Positions 44,005 through 52,833 of a stretch of 64,000 nucleotides of DNA are shown here, piece by piece. The position numbers and the translations under genes were made by a program. Below the pieces are notes generated by a model. The model searched no databases and had not been told where the DNA came from. It saw only the letters and a program-made list of their open reading frames with translations. Origin of the DNA: DATFJT01 sp965230755 (GTDB lineage Bacteria; Bacteroidota; Bacteroidia; Chitinophagales; Saprospiraceae). Where the stretch lies: the NCBI GenBank assembly GCA_965230755.1, contig CBDDLT010000023.1, positions 367,653 to 431,652 of the forward strand, written 5' to 3'. Within the stretch, counting starts at the first letter, position 1. Every line of letters starts with the position of its first letter.

Positions 44005-45231
44005 ATGTCTCGAAATACCGTCATCCTTTACTTCATCTCATTTGCAGTGCTGGCTTGCAGAACCATTGATTCGAACCAACCCAGCAATTTGGATGAAACC
44101 AAAAACCTAAGCTCGGCCATTCAACAGGCATTGGACAGCACTGATTTTGTTGGTCTTGGAGTGGCTGTTATCAAGGAAAACGAAATTGTCTTTCGATCCG
44201 GGTTCGGAAAGTCCAATGTTAAAAAAGACCGGGATTACAACATGAAGAGCATCCAACCCATCGGATCTATTAGCAAACTATTCATCGGAACAGCTCTTGT
44301 AAAAGGTATAGAACTGGGCTATTTTAACCTGGACAGTCCCATCAACGAATTTTTACCTTTTGAGTTATCGAATCCATATCATCCAAATACAGAAATTACA
44401 CTTTACCATCTGGTTACACATACTTCCGGAATTACGGACAGTGATTTGTTTTGGTCGAACTGTTACTTTATTGCTGATACCAGTAAAATAGATATAGGAA
44501 CGGATTATATTAAATCCAACTATGGGGCAAGACAAGGCAATATCCCTTCCTTGCAAGAATTAATTCAAGAGTATTTTGATCCGAATGGAAGATGGTACTC
44601 TAAAGAGAACTTCATCGATGCCCAACCTGGCAAACAGTATGAATACTCCAATATCGGCTCCAGTCTAGCAGCGTATATCATTGAAAGGGAATCCGGAGTT
44701 TCTTTTGACTCTTTTTGCCATCAGTATATATTCGACCCTCTTGACATGAAAAATACCTCATGGAAAAAGGGGAAAAACGAAACCTTGTTGTCGGAGTTAT
44801 ACCTGGCCAAATCTATGCCACTCCCAACTTTCCAATTATCCTCTTATCCGGATGGTGGACTCCATACCAATGTTGAAGACCTATCCCTATTTTTACACGA
44901 GATGATGAGGGGCTATCAAGGTAAATCAACCTTCTTAAGTATCCAAGGCTATGATCTTATGTTCGAGAAAAAATTCGACATTTTACCCGAAGGGGTTTCT
45001 GAAGGAACCAATAGCGGGATTTTTTGGGATTGGATGCGAAATGGAAGGTTGGGTCATAATGGTGCAGATCCCGGACTATTCACGATCATGTCTTTTGATC
45101 CGGAGAAAATGACAGGATCTATTATCTTGTTGAATAAAGATATTATGGGATCAGCGAACGGAAAAGAACTCTTTGGGCAATTGCAGAGAATTGTCCGCCT
45201 TCTCAATGAGTTCGAAAATAAATCCGATTAA
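44005..45231 (+). CDS. Class-C beta-lactamase-like serine hydrolase (lipoprotein)
   Basis: A 408-aa exported lipoprotein (FISFAVLAC). Active-site motifs of the beta-lactamase/DD-peptidase class are present: S88-I-S-K91, YSN in QYEYSNIGS and HNG in RLGHNGADPG. It may be an esterase, a D-Ala-D-Ala peptidase or a beta-lactamase-like enzyme. Its stop overlaps the start of the next gene by one base (TAATG). Confidence 0.88.
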   Translation: MSRNTVILYFISFAVLACRTIDSNQPSNLDETKNLSSAIQQALDSTDFVGLGVAVIKENEIVFRSGFGKSNVKKDRDYNMKSIQPIGSISKLFIGTALVKGIELGYFNLDSPINEFLPFELSNPYHPNTEITLYHLVTHTSGITDSDLFWSNCYFIADTSKIDIGTDYIKSNYGARQGNIPSLQELIQEYFDPNGRWYSKENFIDAQPGKQYEYSNIGSSLAAYIIERESGVSFDSFCHQYIFDPLDMKNTSWKKGKNETLLSELYLAKSMPLPTFQLSSYPDGGLHTNVEDLSLFLHEMMRGYQGKSTFLSIQGYDLMFEKKFDILPEGVSEGTNSGIFWDWMRNGRLGHNGADPGLFTIMSFDPEKMTGSIILLNKDIMGSANGKELFGQLQRIVRLLNEFENKSD

Positions 45232-45806
45232 TGAAGGAACTGCTTAGCGATATTCGAAAATGCCAGGTCTGTCTGCCCTTCTTAGCACACGGAGTCAACC
45301 CTGTAGTTGCTGCACACAAAAACAGCAAAATAGCCGTCATTGGTCAAGCACCTGGAAGTGTTGTCCATAAAACCGGCATTCCATGGGATGACAAGAGTGG
45401 AGAGCGATTGAGAGACTGGCTAGGCGTGAGCGACGAACAATTCTACAACCCTGAAATATTTGCTCTGATTCCAATGGGTTTTTGCTATCCGGGGAAGGCC
45501 AAAACAGGAGATTTACCTCCGCGAAGAGAGTGTGCTCCCCTATGGCATCATGAACTATTCAGTCGCATTGATAATTTGGAAATGAGTTTGTTGATCGGCA
45601 ACTACGCCCAGAATTACTATCTGGGAGAAATGAAAAAGAAGACACTGACAGAAACCGTCAAAAATTTCACAAGCTATTTTCCAAAATTTCTTCCATTGCC
45701 TCACCCTTCTCCGAGAAACAATATCTGGTTGAAGAAAAATGCATGGTTCGGAGAAGATGTATTACCCGTATTGAAGCATACCGTTCAAGATATACTTGCT
45801 TCCTGA
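45231..45806 (+). CDS. Uracil-DNA glycosylase-family protein
   Basis: A 191-aa protein with C-x-x-C near residue 11, the motif GQAPGSVVHKTGIPWDDKSG (motif 1) and HPSPRN (motif 2) of the UDG superfamily. It probably removes uracil or another damaged base from DNA. It is translationally coupled to the serine hydrolase upstream (TAATG overlap), although the functions look unrelated. Confidence 0.88.
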   Translation: MKELLSDIRKCQVCLPFLAHGVNPVVAAHKNSKIAVIGQAPGSVVHKTGIPWDDKSGERLRDWLGVSDEQFYNPEIFALIPMGFCYPGKAKTGDLPPRRECAPLWHHELFSRIDNLEMSLLIGNYAQNYYLGEMKKKTLTETVKNFTSYFPKFLPLPHPSPRNNIWLKKNAWFGEDVLPVLKHTVQDILAS

Positions 45807-46030
45807 TTCTTATTCTAGAGCACTTAATATCTCTTATGTCATCTCTAGTGTCCTATAGAGAAAACACCTGATTTAATAAAACCCGTATTACTACCCATGT
45901 ATATGATTGGTCAGCTATATACCTTTGAAAAGGTACATACGATTAATGATATCATTAGAAACACAAGACCGAATCTAAAATTTCTATCGGGAAGGATAGA
46001 AGTTATTTATTAATCTAACAAAAAACTGAC

Positions 46031-46585
46031 ATGAGAAATTTTATATACATTTTCTTTACTTTTTGTACCCTCGCATTTATAGCCAGTTGTAATCCCAAAG
46101 GTGGCGAAGATTTGGGCGGTAGCGGACGCTGTTACAGTGATCGGTTCTGTTCGAAACCCGTAGGTAAAGCCGCTAAGTTTTGCCAACAATGTATCGACCA
46201 AGGTTACGAATTCTTTAAAAGCGATGGTAGTGGAGTCTGTAAAGACTGCTTAGCCGGTGTAAGAGAAAACTTGGGTGGCAGCGGACGTTGTTATAGTGAT
46301 AGATTTTGCTCCAAACCTGTGGGTAAAGCCGCTAAATTTTGTCAACAGTGCATTGATCAGGGTTACGAATTCTTTAAAAGCGACGGTAGTGGAGTCTGCA
46401 AAGACTGTTTAGCCGGTGTAAGAGAAAACCTTGGGGGCAAAGGGCGTTGTTATAAAGATCGTTTTTGTAAGGAACCGGTAGGAAAAGCAGCCCGTGATTG
46501 TAAGGAATGCGAAGAACGAGGTTATGATTTCTTCAGAAGCGATGGTAGTGGAGTCTGTAAAGACTGCTTAGCAGAGAAAAACTGA
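46031..46585 (+). CDS. Lipoprotein made of three Cys-rich tandem repeats
   Basis: A 184-aa lipoprotein (signal ending FIASC) whose mature part is three ~53-aa repeats, each starting LGG-G-RCY-DRFC and carrying six Cys (C-x6-C-x10-C-x2-C-x15-C-x2-C). Repeats 1 and 2 are identical in protein but differ at synonymous codons. The repeats start near 46112, 46271 and 46430. They may form disulfide-linked or metal-binding modules outside the cell. No family recognised. Confidence 0.85.
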   Translation: MRNFIYIFFTFCTLAFIASCNPKGGEDLGGSGRCYSDRFCSKPVGKAAKFCQQCIDQGYEFFKSDGSGVCKDCLAGVRENLGGSGRCYSDRFCSKPVGKAAKFCQQCIDQGYEFFKSDGSGVCKDCLAGVRENLGGKGRCYKDRFCKEPVGKAARDCKECEERGYDFFRSDGSGVCKDCLAEKN

Positions 46586-46699
46586 GTATTACCTTGTATT
46601 GAAATAGGCCAGAGAGTTTCATTTGATATATCAGGTGAGCTCTCTTGCTAAATTTTATTGGCTGACCTAAACCCCTTTCGCTTAACACCTAAATAATCA

Positions 46700-47692
46700 T
46701 CACACCAAGGCCATCTCTCTATTGTATTTGTTCCTATACTCTAATGGTGACAGTCCAGTATATTTCTTAAAGGTATTGCGAAAAGACTTGTTGTCATTAT
46801 AAGCAATGCTGTACATTACCTCACTGATATTCTGCGCTGAATTCTCCAATTTCTTCTTAGCTGCTTCGATTTTTACGCGCTGAATGTATTCCAATGGAGT
46901 ATTGGATGTGGCCTTCTTGAATCTTCGCACAAAACTTCTTCTACTTAAAGCGAATTTTTCGGCCAACTCCTCCACACTTATTTTTTCCTGTACATTCTTT
47001 TCTATAAATGCTTGAACTCTTTTTATCAGTTCATCGCTGTGATCTTTTTGACCCATGAATACAATGAACTCACTTTGACTGTCTCGGTTGAATTCAATTT
47101 CGAACATCTTAGAACACCAAATGGCTGTTTCTCTGCCGCAATACTTTTCGACCAGGTGTAATAACAAGTTCAAAAATGAATATGCCCCGCCACTGGAGTA
47201 AATTCCGTTTTCTTCGCTAATGATTTTCTCCGGCAGCAAGTTTACCTGAGGATATCTTTGCCTAAACTCCTCGTGGGCAACCCAGTGAGTCGCGCAAGAT
47301 TTCCCGTTCAATAAGCCTGTTTCAGCCAACAGAAAAGCTCCCGTACAGAGACTTGCAATTTCCGTGTCGTTTTCTATTCTTTGTTTTCTTATCCAGTCTA
47401 TGAATGGGGCATTATTTTCAAGCTCTTTGTCAAAGTCTCCAAATATGGTCGTCACTAAAATTAGATCCGTTTTTTCGATTTGATCAATAGTTTTGGTCGG
47501 GTTGATATTGAAGCATCCTCCATAAAGAGATGTTTGATTGGAGATCCCTACCAAGTCAATATCGAAGTAGTTACTATTGCGCTGACCTGTATTGATAAGG
47601 TATTGGTTTACACCATTGAAGATTTTGAAAGACCCCACTATACTACTCAATATAGCTTGTCCGGCAGGAACAATAATGCTTACGTGTTTCAT
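46700..47692 (-). CDS. GlxA-type transcriptional regulator (DJ-1/PfpI plus AraC HTH)
   Basis: A 330-aa regulator: an N-terminal DJ-1/PfpI-like domain (MKHVSIIVPAGQAILSSIVG, with ASLCTGAFLLAETGLL as the nucleophile-elbow region) and a C-terminal AraC HTH (FALSRRSFVRRFKKATSNTP). Divergent from the ABM gene at 47815. The start is set at 47692 because a promoter-like motif lies at 47707-47737 and the upstream residues do not look like the family. Confidence 0.92.
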   Translation of the reverse strand: MKHVSIIVPAGQAILSSIVGSFKIFNGVNQYLINTGQRNSNYFDIDLVGISNQTSLYGGCFNINPTKTIDQIEKTDLILVTTIFGDFDKELENNAPFIDWIRKQRIENDTEIASLCTGAFLLAETGLLNGKSCATHWVAHEEFRQRYPQVNLLPEKIISEENGIYSSGGAYSFLNLLLHLVEKYCGRETAIWCSKMFEIEFNRDSQSEFIVFMGQKDHSDELIKRVQAFIEKNVQEKISVEELAEKFALSRRSFVRRFKKATSNTPLEYIQRVKIEAAKKKLENSAQNISEVMYSIAYNDNKSFRNTFKKYTGLSPLEYRNKYNREMALV

Positions 47693-47706
47693 ACAAAATT
47701 TTCGTA

Positions 47707-47737
47707 CAAAGATACAAGGATGCGGTGGCACAAACAA
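47707..47737 (-). promoter_or_regulatory. Promoter of the GlxA-type regulator
   Basis: On the minus strand TTG (47737-47735) and TATCTTTG (47714-47707) are 20 nt apart. The transcript would start close to the ATG at 47692. Confidence 0.6.
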
Positions 47738-47814
47738 CCCCTCATGTTGGCGTATTGTACACCCGCAATATTCAAAATGGGTACTTAAATTTGGCTTCGG
47801 TAAAAAACTATTCA

Positions 47815-48123
47815 ATGAAGATCATAAGAGTAATATATACAGTCAGACCTGAGTATGTAGAACAAAACAAGGCCAATATTCGACAGGTAATGGACGATTT
47901 AAAAGCCCTCGGCAATCCCAATACTAAATATGCCTCGTATCTGGAAGAAGATGGAGTTACCTTCATGCATTTTGCTCAGTATCCCGATGAAGAGACCGCA
48001 AAACTGCTTAGTGAAATTCCCTCTTTCGCCAAGTTTAGAAGCGAACTGAAAGAAAGTAAGCCTGTTTCACCACCAAAGGCCATGAATATGTCCCTAGTAG
48101 GATCAGCATATGATATTTTCTAA
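47815..48123 (+). CDS. ABM-like (antibiotic biosynthesis monooxygenase superfamily) small enzyme
   Basis: A 102-aa ferredoxin-like-fold protein (MKIIRVIYTVRPEYVEQNKA; FMHFAQYPDEETAKLL). First gene of a likely operon with the VOC gene (20-nt gap) and the YCII gene. The reaction is unknown. An ORF from 47725 exists but begins upstream of the likely transcript. Confidence 0.75.
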   Translation: MKIIRVIYTVRPEYVEQNKANIRQVMDDLKALGNPNTKYASYLEEDGVTFMHFAQYPDEETAKLLSEIPSFAKFRSELKESKPVSPPKAMNMSLVGSAYDIF

Positions 48124-48142
48124 ATAAAAAACAACGATAAAA

Positions 48143-48523
48143 ATGGATCAAACAACAAATTCTCTAAACTGGTTTGAAATCCCTGCTGCTGACATCAACA
48201 GAAGCAAAAAATTCTACGAAGCCATCTTTGATATGGAAATGCAAGACATGGATATGGAAGGAGATAAAATGGCTTTCTTCCCGTGGGCTCCAGGCTCAGG
48301 AAAAGCAACGGGTTCTCTTGTGCAAAGCCAAAACCATAAGCCTAGCATGGAAGGAACAGTTGTTTATCTAAATGCAAATCCTGCTATGGACAGTGTTTTA
48401 GATAAAGTAGAGGCCGCCGGAGGAAAGGTTCTCATGCCTAAAATGAGTATAGGAGAACACGGCCACATCGCATTTATCATGGATACAGAAGGAAACAAAG
48501 TGGGTCTTCATTCCGCGGAATAG
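48143..48523 (+). CDS. VOC-family protein
   Basis: A 126-aa glyoxalase/bleomycin-resistance-type VOC protein (NWFEIPAADINRSKKFYEAI; ending IAFIMDTEGNKVGLHSAE) with paired beta-alpha-beta-beta-beta modules. Catalytic role unknown. It is part of the small operon following the ABM gene. Confidence 0.9.
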   Translation: MDQTTNSLNWFEIPAADINRSKKFYEAIFDMEMQDMDMEGDKMAFFPWAPGSGKATGSLVQSQNHKPSMEGTVVYLNANPAMDSVLDKVEAAGGKVLMPKMSIGEHGHIAFIMDTEGNKVGLHSAE

Positions 48524-48569
48524 TCCTGCACCTAGGTAAACACGACATTGATTAATTAAAAATATAAAA

Positions 48570-48902
48570 ATGAAAAAATTTGTAATTCACTATTTGGCTC
48601 CGGCCGAAGCGATGGCTGATATGGCCAAGGCTACTCCTGAAGAAAAAGCCGCTGGTATGAAACCCTGGTTAGATTGGAAAGAGTCCATGGGAGACAGACT
48701 CATCGATTTTGGTGCTCCTATGATGGGTGCACATCAGATCAATCCGGGAGGTAGTACTGCTCACTCTCCTTCGAATGTTACTGGATATTCAATTATTCAA
48801 GCTAATGATGTTGAAGAGGCCAAATCTTTACTCGCTTCTCATCCTCATTTGAGTTGGAGAGAGGATGTTTCTATGCAAGTATTTGAGTGTATAGAGATGT
48901 AA
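48570..48902 (+). CDS. YCII-related domain protein
   Basis: A 110-aa YCII-family protein (KFVIHYLAPAEAMADMAKAT; GYSIIQANDVEEAKSLLASHP). The family is thought to have small-molecule enzyme activity; specificity unknown. Followed by a strong terminator. Confidence 0.88.
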   Translation: MKKFVIHYLAPAEAMADMAKATPEEKAAGMKPWLDWKESMGDRLIDFGAPMMGAHQINPGGSTAHSPSNVTGYSIIQANDVEEAKSLLASHPHLSWREDVSMQVFECIEM

Positions 48903-48933
48903 CTCAAAAAATCTCTTAAAGACTAATAATAAA

Positions 48934-48965
48934 GGGGTTAAGATTTCAGATCTTAATCCCTTTTT
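48934..48965 (+). terminator. Terminator after the ABM-VOC-YCII operon
   Basis: GGGGTTAAGAT (48934-48944) pairs with ATCTTAATCCC (48950-48960), loop TTCAG, one G-U, then T5. It also serves the convergent gene on the other strand. Confidence 0.85.
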
Positions 48966-48995
48966 GGAATTAATACTAATTAGCATAAGCTCCCT

Positions 48996-49478
48996 TTAAA
49001 GTGTTTTGTGCATGATATAAGTGTCTATCAATCCTAGTTTCTTGTGCCGAAAACCTTTAGGTGTGGTTCCTATGATTTCAAAACCAAATTTCTGCCATAG
49101 TTTCACTGCCCCGGTATTGGAACTAACGACAATATTAAATTGGATGGATTGATATCCCTTTTCTCTTGCCATTTCAATAGAATGGGCGCACATTAGTTTT
49201 CCTATTCCTTCTCCACGGAAATTGGGGTGCACCATATAACTGCCATTGGCCACATGACTTCCCAAATCTACATGATTGGGTTTTAATACATAGCTTCCGA
49301 TAATTGAACCATCTTTCTCCACCACATAGCTAGCCATATAGTCAGCAAACCATAGTTTTTCTAAATCCTTTTTAGGAGTATCTGCACGAAAAACATACGT
49401 GTCTTCTGTCTCTATTACTCTGCGGAATATTTCCCAAATTTGGTCATAGTCCCGTTTTGTAGCTTCTCTTATCTTCAT
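48996..49478 (-). CDS. GNAT-family N-acetyltransferase
   Basis: A 160-aa GNAT (MKIREATKRDYDQIWEIFRR; VHPNFRGEGIGKLMCAHSIE as acetyl-CoA motif). The family acetylates amines or small molecules. A few extra residues upstream (start 49493) are possible. Confidence 0.9.
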   Translation of the reverse strand: MKIREATKRDYDQIWEIFRRVIETEDTYVFRADTPKKDLEKLWFADYMASYVVEKDGSIIGSYVLKPNHVDLGSHVANGSYMVHPNFRGEGIGKLMCAHSIEMAREKGYQSIQFNIVVSSNTGAVKLWQKFGFEIIGTTPKGFRHKKLGLIDTYIMHKTL

Positions 49479-49507
49479 TGGCTTCCGGTTCAATTTCTCA
49501 CTAGGAC

Positions 49508-50056
49508 CTATTCGACCGCAGCATACTCCTCCCTTAACAAGGAATAAACTACAGAATCCTCAAATCGATCATTTTTGCGATAATGTCTCCTCATTTGGCC
49601 TTCTTTGACAAACTTAAACTTATTGATCAGATTTAAAGATGCGGTGTTGTTCGGGCCAATAAAGGCTTCTATTCTATTGAGGCCCATTTTTTTAAACCCG
49701 AAATCGATAATGACCCTTAAAGCCTCTGACATAAAGCCTTTACCTCGATACGCTGTATCGAATAATTCATAGCCCAATTCCGCACGGTCGTGATCCGTAT
49801 ACCAGGTGTGATAACCTGCCCAGCCAACAACCTTTTTACTGAACTTATCAACCAAAAGGAAATACAGAAAACGCTTATTATGTGTATGAAGACCTGCTTC
49901 GTATTTTTCTCTCTCCTGCAGCAGTTGTTCATTCGAATTTAGTCCCAAATTTTCAAGCAGCTCTTGATCAGAAAGATTCTGATAGATATCGTCGAAAGTT
50001 TCAGGGGTGAACTTTCTCAATACTAATCTGTCCGTCTTTAATTCTTCCGTTTTCAT
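49508..50056 (-). CDS. RimJ/RimL-type N-acetyltransferase
   Basis: A 182-aa GNAT of the ribosomal-protein acetyltransferase type (LKTDRLVLRKFTPETFDDIY; FDTAYRGKGFMSEALRVIID; LNRIEAFIGPNNTASLNLI). Substrate unknown. 15 nt upstream of the preceding GNAT on the same strand. Confidence 0.92.
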   Translation of the reverse strand: MKTEELKTDRLVLRKFTPETFDDIYQNLSDQELLENLGLNSNEQLLQEREKYEAGLHTHNKRFLYFLLVDKFSKKVVGWAGYHTWYTDHDRAELGYELFDTAYRGKGFMSEALRVIIDFGFKKMGLNRIEAFIGPNNTASLNLINKFKFVKEGQMRRHYRKNDRFEDSVVYSLLREEYAAVE

Positions 50057-50095
50057 ACATTTTTCATCTCATGGGAGCACAATAAGATCTTAGCA

Positions 50096-50767
50096 CTATG
50101 CAGAGCAATCTTGGACTGCTTCTTTGGCTTCTCTTATGGACTCCAGTAATTGGGCTCTCAATTGTTGAAGAAGGTACAAAACTCTATTTATCTTAATAAG
50201 ATCCTGATTGATGACATAACCTAGGACTTTCTGCTGTTCTTCTAAGTAGAGTTCCTGCAAAGAATACACCTCCACTAGTTCTTGCAAACAATCATAATCG
50301 AACTCATTGGTTATATTACTCATTTTAGATGTTTCCCAGGCAATATTCTTAATAGCATGTAGCTCAAACTCCATTTGGTAGTCCAGCTTATAGAGATATT
50401 GATCTTCTTTGACGTGGGTCGAATCACGCACTCCCAAAAGTTCGGGATACCTCTTTTTTAAAACATTAATATGAGCGCTCTTACTAGTAGTACTTCCTGA
50501 AATATTGGGATCTATCTCTATGATTGCATCCAAGAAGTTTTTAACCTTAACATTGCCCATCGAGTCAGAAAGCTCAAGTTCATTGTTGACCAGCTCATCG
50601 TAAATATTCTGAAGTGAGACCTCCTTCCTTTCTTTTGTTTTGAGCGTAGAATTTAAATTGTCCAAATACAGGGCTAAGAAAACACCCAGGGTGGTCGCAA
50701 ATAGAGTAATAAACCATGAACTGCCTCCTAAATTTTTAAGTCTTTTACCTACGCTCGATTTCATCAT
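50096..50767 (-). CDS. DUF6090-like membrane-anchored protein
   Basis: A 223-aa protein with one membrane helix near residues 17-36 (WFITLFATTLGVFLALYL) and a long helical, probably periplasmic domain. It resembles the DUF6090 group of Bacteroidota, which are anchored by an N-terminal helix. Function unknown. Confidence 0.6.
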   Translation of the reverse strand: MMKSSVGKRLKNLGGSSWFITLFATTLGVFLALYLDNLNSTLKTKERKEVSLQNIYDELVNNELELSDSMGNVKVKNFLDAIIEIDPNISGSTTSKSAHINVLKKRYPELLGVRDSTHVKEDQYLYKLDYQMEFELHAIKNIAWETSKMSNITNEFDYDCLQELVEVYSLQELYLEEQQKVLGYVINQDLIKINRVLYLLQQLRAQLLESIREAKEAVQDCSA

Positions 50768-50820
50768 TTTAAGAATTAGGTCAAAAATTGTGCGTTATTT
50801 CCAATCACAAGAAATCCGTT

Positions 50821-51168
50821 TTACTTCTCTCCTATTCCCTCCATTTCCATCAGAAAAAGACCATAGTTTCTAATGGTATCGATGATGGGAATAGATGTTT
50901 TTCCCTTCTTTGTGATCGAATATTCGACTTTTGGAGGAACAACGGGATATACTTTTCTATGTATAAAACCTTCCGCCTCCAATTGTCTCAACTGGGAGGT
51001 CAACATTTTATCTGTAATATGCGGAATGTCCTTTTTCAATTCGCTAAAACGCATCACCCGATCTTTAAGTCTCCATAAGATCGGCATCTTCCACGTACCA
51101 CCAATTCTATCCATTGCAAACTCAACGGGATTATAATACAGCTTGTTGTTATACAAAAATTCCGGCAT
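50821..51168 (-). CDS. HxlR-family transcriptional regulator
   Basis: A 115-aa winged-helix regulator (VEFAMDRIGGTWKMPILWRL; DIPHITDKMLTSQLRQLEAEG). Divergent from a DJ-1/PfpI lipoprotein gene with a strong palindrome between them, so it probably senses a reactive small molecule and controls that gene. Confidence 0.93.
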   Translation of the reverse strand: MPEFLYNNKLYYNPVEFAMDRIGGTWKMPILWRLKDRVMRFSELKKDIPHITDKMLTSQLRQLEAEGFIHRKVYPVVPPKVEYSITKKGKTSIPIIDTIRNYGLFLMEMEGIGEK

Positions 51169-51200
51169 AAATATCTGTTAATCAGTATACTTTCATAAAA

Positions 51201-51259
51201 GTTAGTACCGAACCTTTCGGTTAGTATATTGTCAAAGGTAAGTATATGATATAATTTTG
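51201..51259 (+). promoter_or_regulatory. HxlR operator and promoter of the DJ-1/PfpI gene
   Basis: The inverted repeat ACCGAA-CCT-TTCGGT (51207-51221) lies inside direct repeats GTTAGTA. Just downstream TTG (51229-51231) and TAATTTTG (51252-51259) are 20 nt apart, so a bound repressor would sit directly upstream of the -33 element. Confidence 0.65.
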
Positions 51260-51287
51260 GGTCATTATTTAAATAAAAAACAATCCA

Positions 51288-52157
51288 ATGATTAATACTA
51301 AAACTTGCCTGGTGCTATTGACTTTGATACTCTCAATCTTATCATGTCAATCCCAAGCTCAGAAAAACAATCAAAATTCAAAAGTAATGTCTAATTCAAT
51401 CAAAGAGACAAATTCCTATGTCCATGCACATGGTATGCCTTACAAGGGTAAAATACTTATGGTTGCGAGTAGCCCAAGTGTTTCTAAACAGACCGGATGG
51501 CCTATAGGGTTTTGGGCTGCGGAATTAACGCATCCATTGCATATCTTCCAAGAAGCCGGATACGAAGTAGATTTGGTTTCTACTGAAGGAGGAAAAATTA
51601 TCATGGATACCTACTCCGATCCAACGGATGCAAGCGGTTATTCAGCTCATGATATCATTTCTCTTGGTTATATGCAACTTGATTGGTTCAATGAAATGTT
51701 GGCTAATACCAGAAAATTGACAGAGGTAAATGCGGACGATTATGACGCTATTTTCTTGGTAGGCGGGCAGGGGCCGATGTATACTTATAGAGGAAATAAC
51801 AATTTGGAGAAGCTATTCGTCAGCTTTTATGAGAGCAATAAGCCAAGTGCTGCTGTTTGTCACTCTGTTACTCTGCTACTAGAGACAGAAAAGTCAAATG
51901 GCGAACTCCTGGTGAAAGGAAAAACTTGGACTGGTTTTGCCAATGCAGAAGAAGAATATGCGGACAAAGCGGTAGGCCAAAAAATACAACCTTATTGGAT
52001 AGAGGAAGAGGCGAGAAAGATAGAAAACACTACTTTCAAAGTAGCTGCTCCATTTTCTTCCTATGCCATCGAAGACGGTAATTTGATTACGGGACAACAA
52101 CAAAATTCTGGAGCTGCAGCTGCAAGATTGGTAGTAGCACAACTCAGCCAAAAATAA
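51288..52157 (+). CDS. DJ-1/PfpI-family protein, predicted lipoprotein
   Basis: A 289-aa protein with a lipoprotein signal (LILSILSC) before a DJ-1/PfpI domain (KILMVASSPSVSKQTGWPIG; AIFLVGGQGPMYTYRG; PSAAVCHSVTLLLE, with the Cys nucleophile). Hsp31-like members act as glyoxalases or chaperones; an extracytoplasmic anchor is less usual. Controlled by the divergent HxlR regulator, probably in response to reactive electrophiles. Confidence 0.85.
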   Translation: MINTKTCLVLLTLILSILSCQSQAQKNNQNSKVMSNSIKETNSYVHAHGMPYKGKILMVASSPSVSKQTGWPIGFWAAELTHPLHIFQEAGYEVDLVSTEGGKIIMDTYSDPTDASGYSAHDIISLGYMQLDWFNEMLANTRKLTEVNADDYDAIFLVGGQGPMYTYRGNNNLEKLFVSFYESNKPSAAVCHSVTLLLETEKSNGELLVKGKTWTGFANAEEEYADKAVGQKIQPYWIEEEARKIENTTFKVAAPFSSYAIEDGNLITGQQQNSGAAAARLVVAQLSQK

Positions 52158-52209
52158 ATTCACTCTCGGGTTTATTCCTTGAATAGCCCCGGGATTATTT
52201 CGATTCAAA

Positions 52210-52824
52210 ATGAATAAAATACCATTAGTTTTTTTGTGTTTGGCTTTCGTAAAACTTACATTTTCTCAAAGTTTCGAATTCATGCCAGGTACGGAGCGCA
52301 TATTCATCGATGCCCAGTACCTCAAATTTTTCGACGATGACAGAAAGCTATCCCTGTTCAGCCGAGCTCGTGCAACAACGGAATACGACAATCAAGATAA
52401 TACCAATTTATTCACAGGAGCATATTTAAATTATACGACCAGTTCAGGTATAGGCGGCACTGTATTAGGTCGAATTTCTAGCTTTAGTTCAGGAGTAGAT
52501 GTCGGAATTCACTATTTCAAAGCAAACAAGAAAATCATGGTTTATGCTCTCCCGTCCATAAACCTCAATAGTGATCTTCTTTACAGTTGGTTTTCCATCT
52601 TTCGGTACACCCCCCAGATCAAGGATGATTGGAAAGCCTACACAAGTCTGGAACTGTTCTCCGCCTTCAACAAAGATGGACATCTTTCCAGTGTACAACG
52701 GATTCGCATAGGAGCAGACAAGAGCGGATTTCAATTCGGTTTGGCCCTTAATTTATCAGAACAAAATCGCAACTTTGAAAACACAGATGTAAACCCGGGA
52801 ATATTTTTAAGAAAACTGTTTTAA
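52210..52824 (+). CDS. Outer-membrane beta-barrel protein
   Basis: A 204-aa exported protein (signal ending VKLTFSQS) of alternating beta-strands ending in NPGIFLRKLF. Probably an outer-membrane barrel of the DUF6268-like type, possibly co-transcribed with the following reductase-like gene. Confidence 0.7.
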   Translation: MNKIPLVFLCLAFVKLTFSQSFEFMPGTERIFIDAQYLKFFDDDRKLSLFSRARATTEYDNQDNTNLFTGAYLNYTTSSGIGGTVLGRISSFSSGVDVGIHYFKANKKIMVYALPSINLNSDLLYSWFSIFRYTPQIKDDWKAYTSLELFSAFNKDGHLSSVQRIRIGADKSGFQFGLALNLSEQNRNFENTDVNPGIFLRKLF

Positions 52825-52833
52825 ACCATCAAT

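Noticed and set aside
45907..45927. Promoter TTG and TACCTTTG before the Cys-repeat lipoprotein
   Set aside because: The -7 box matches, but the TTG is only 10 nt away and no better -33 element is visible.
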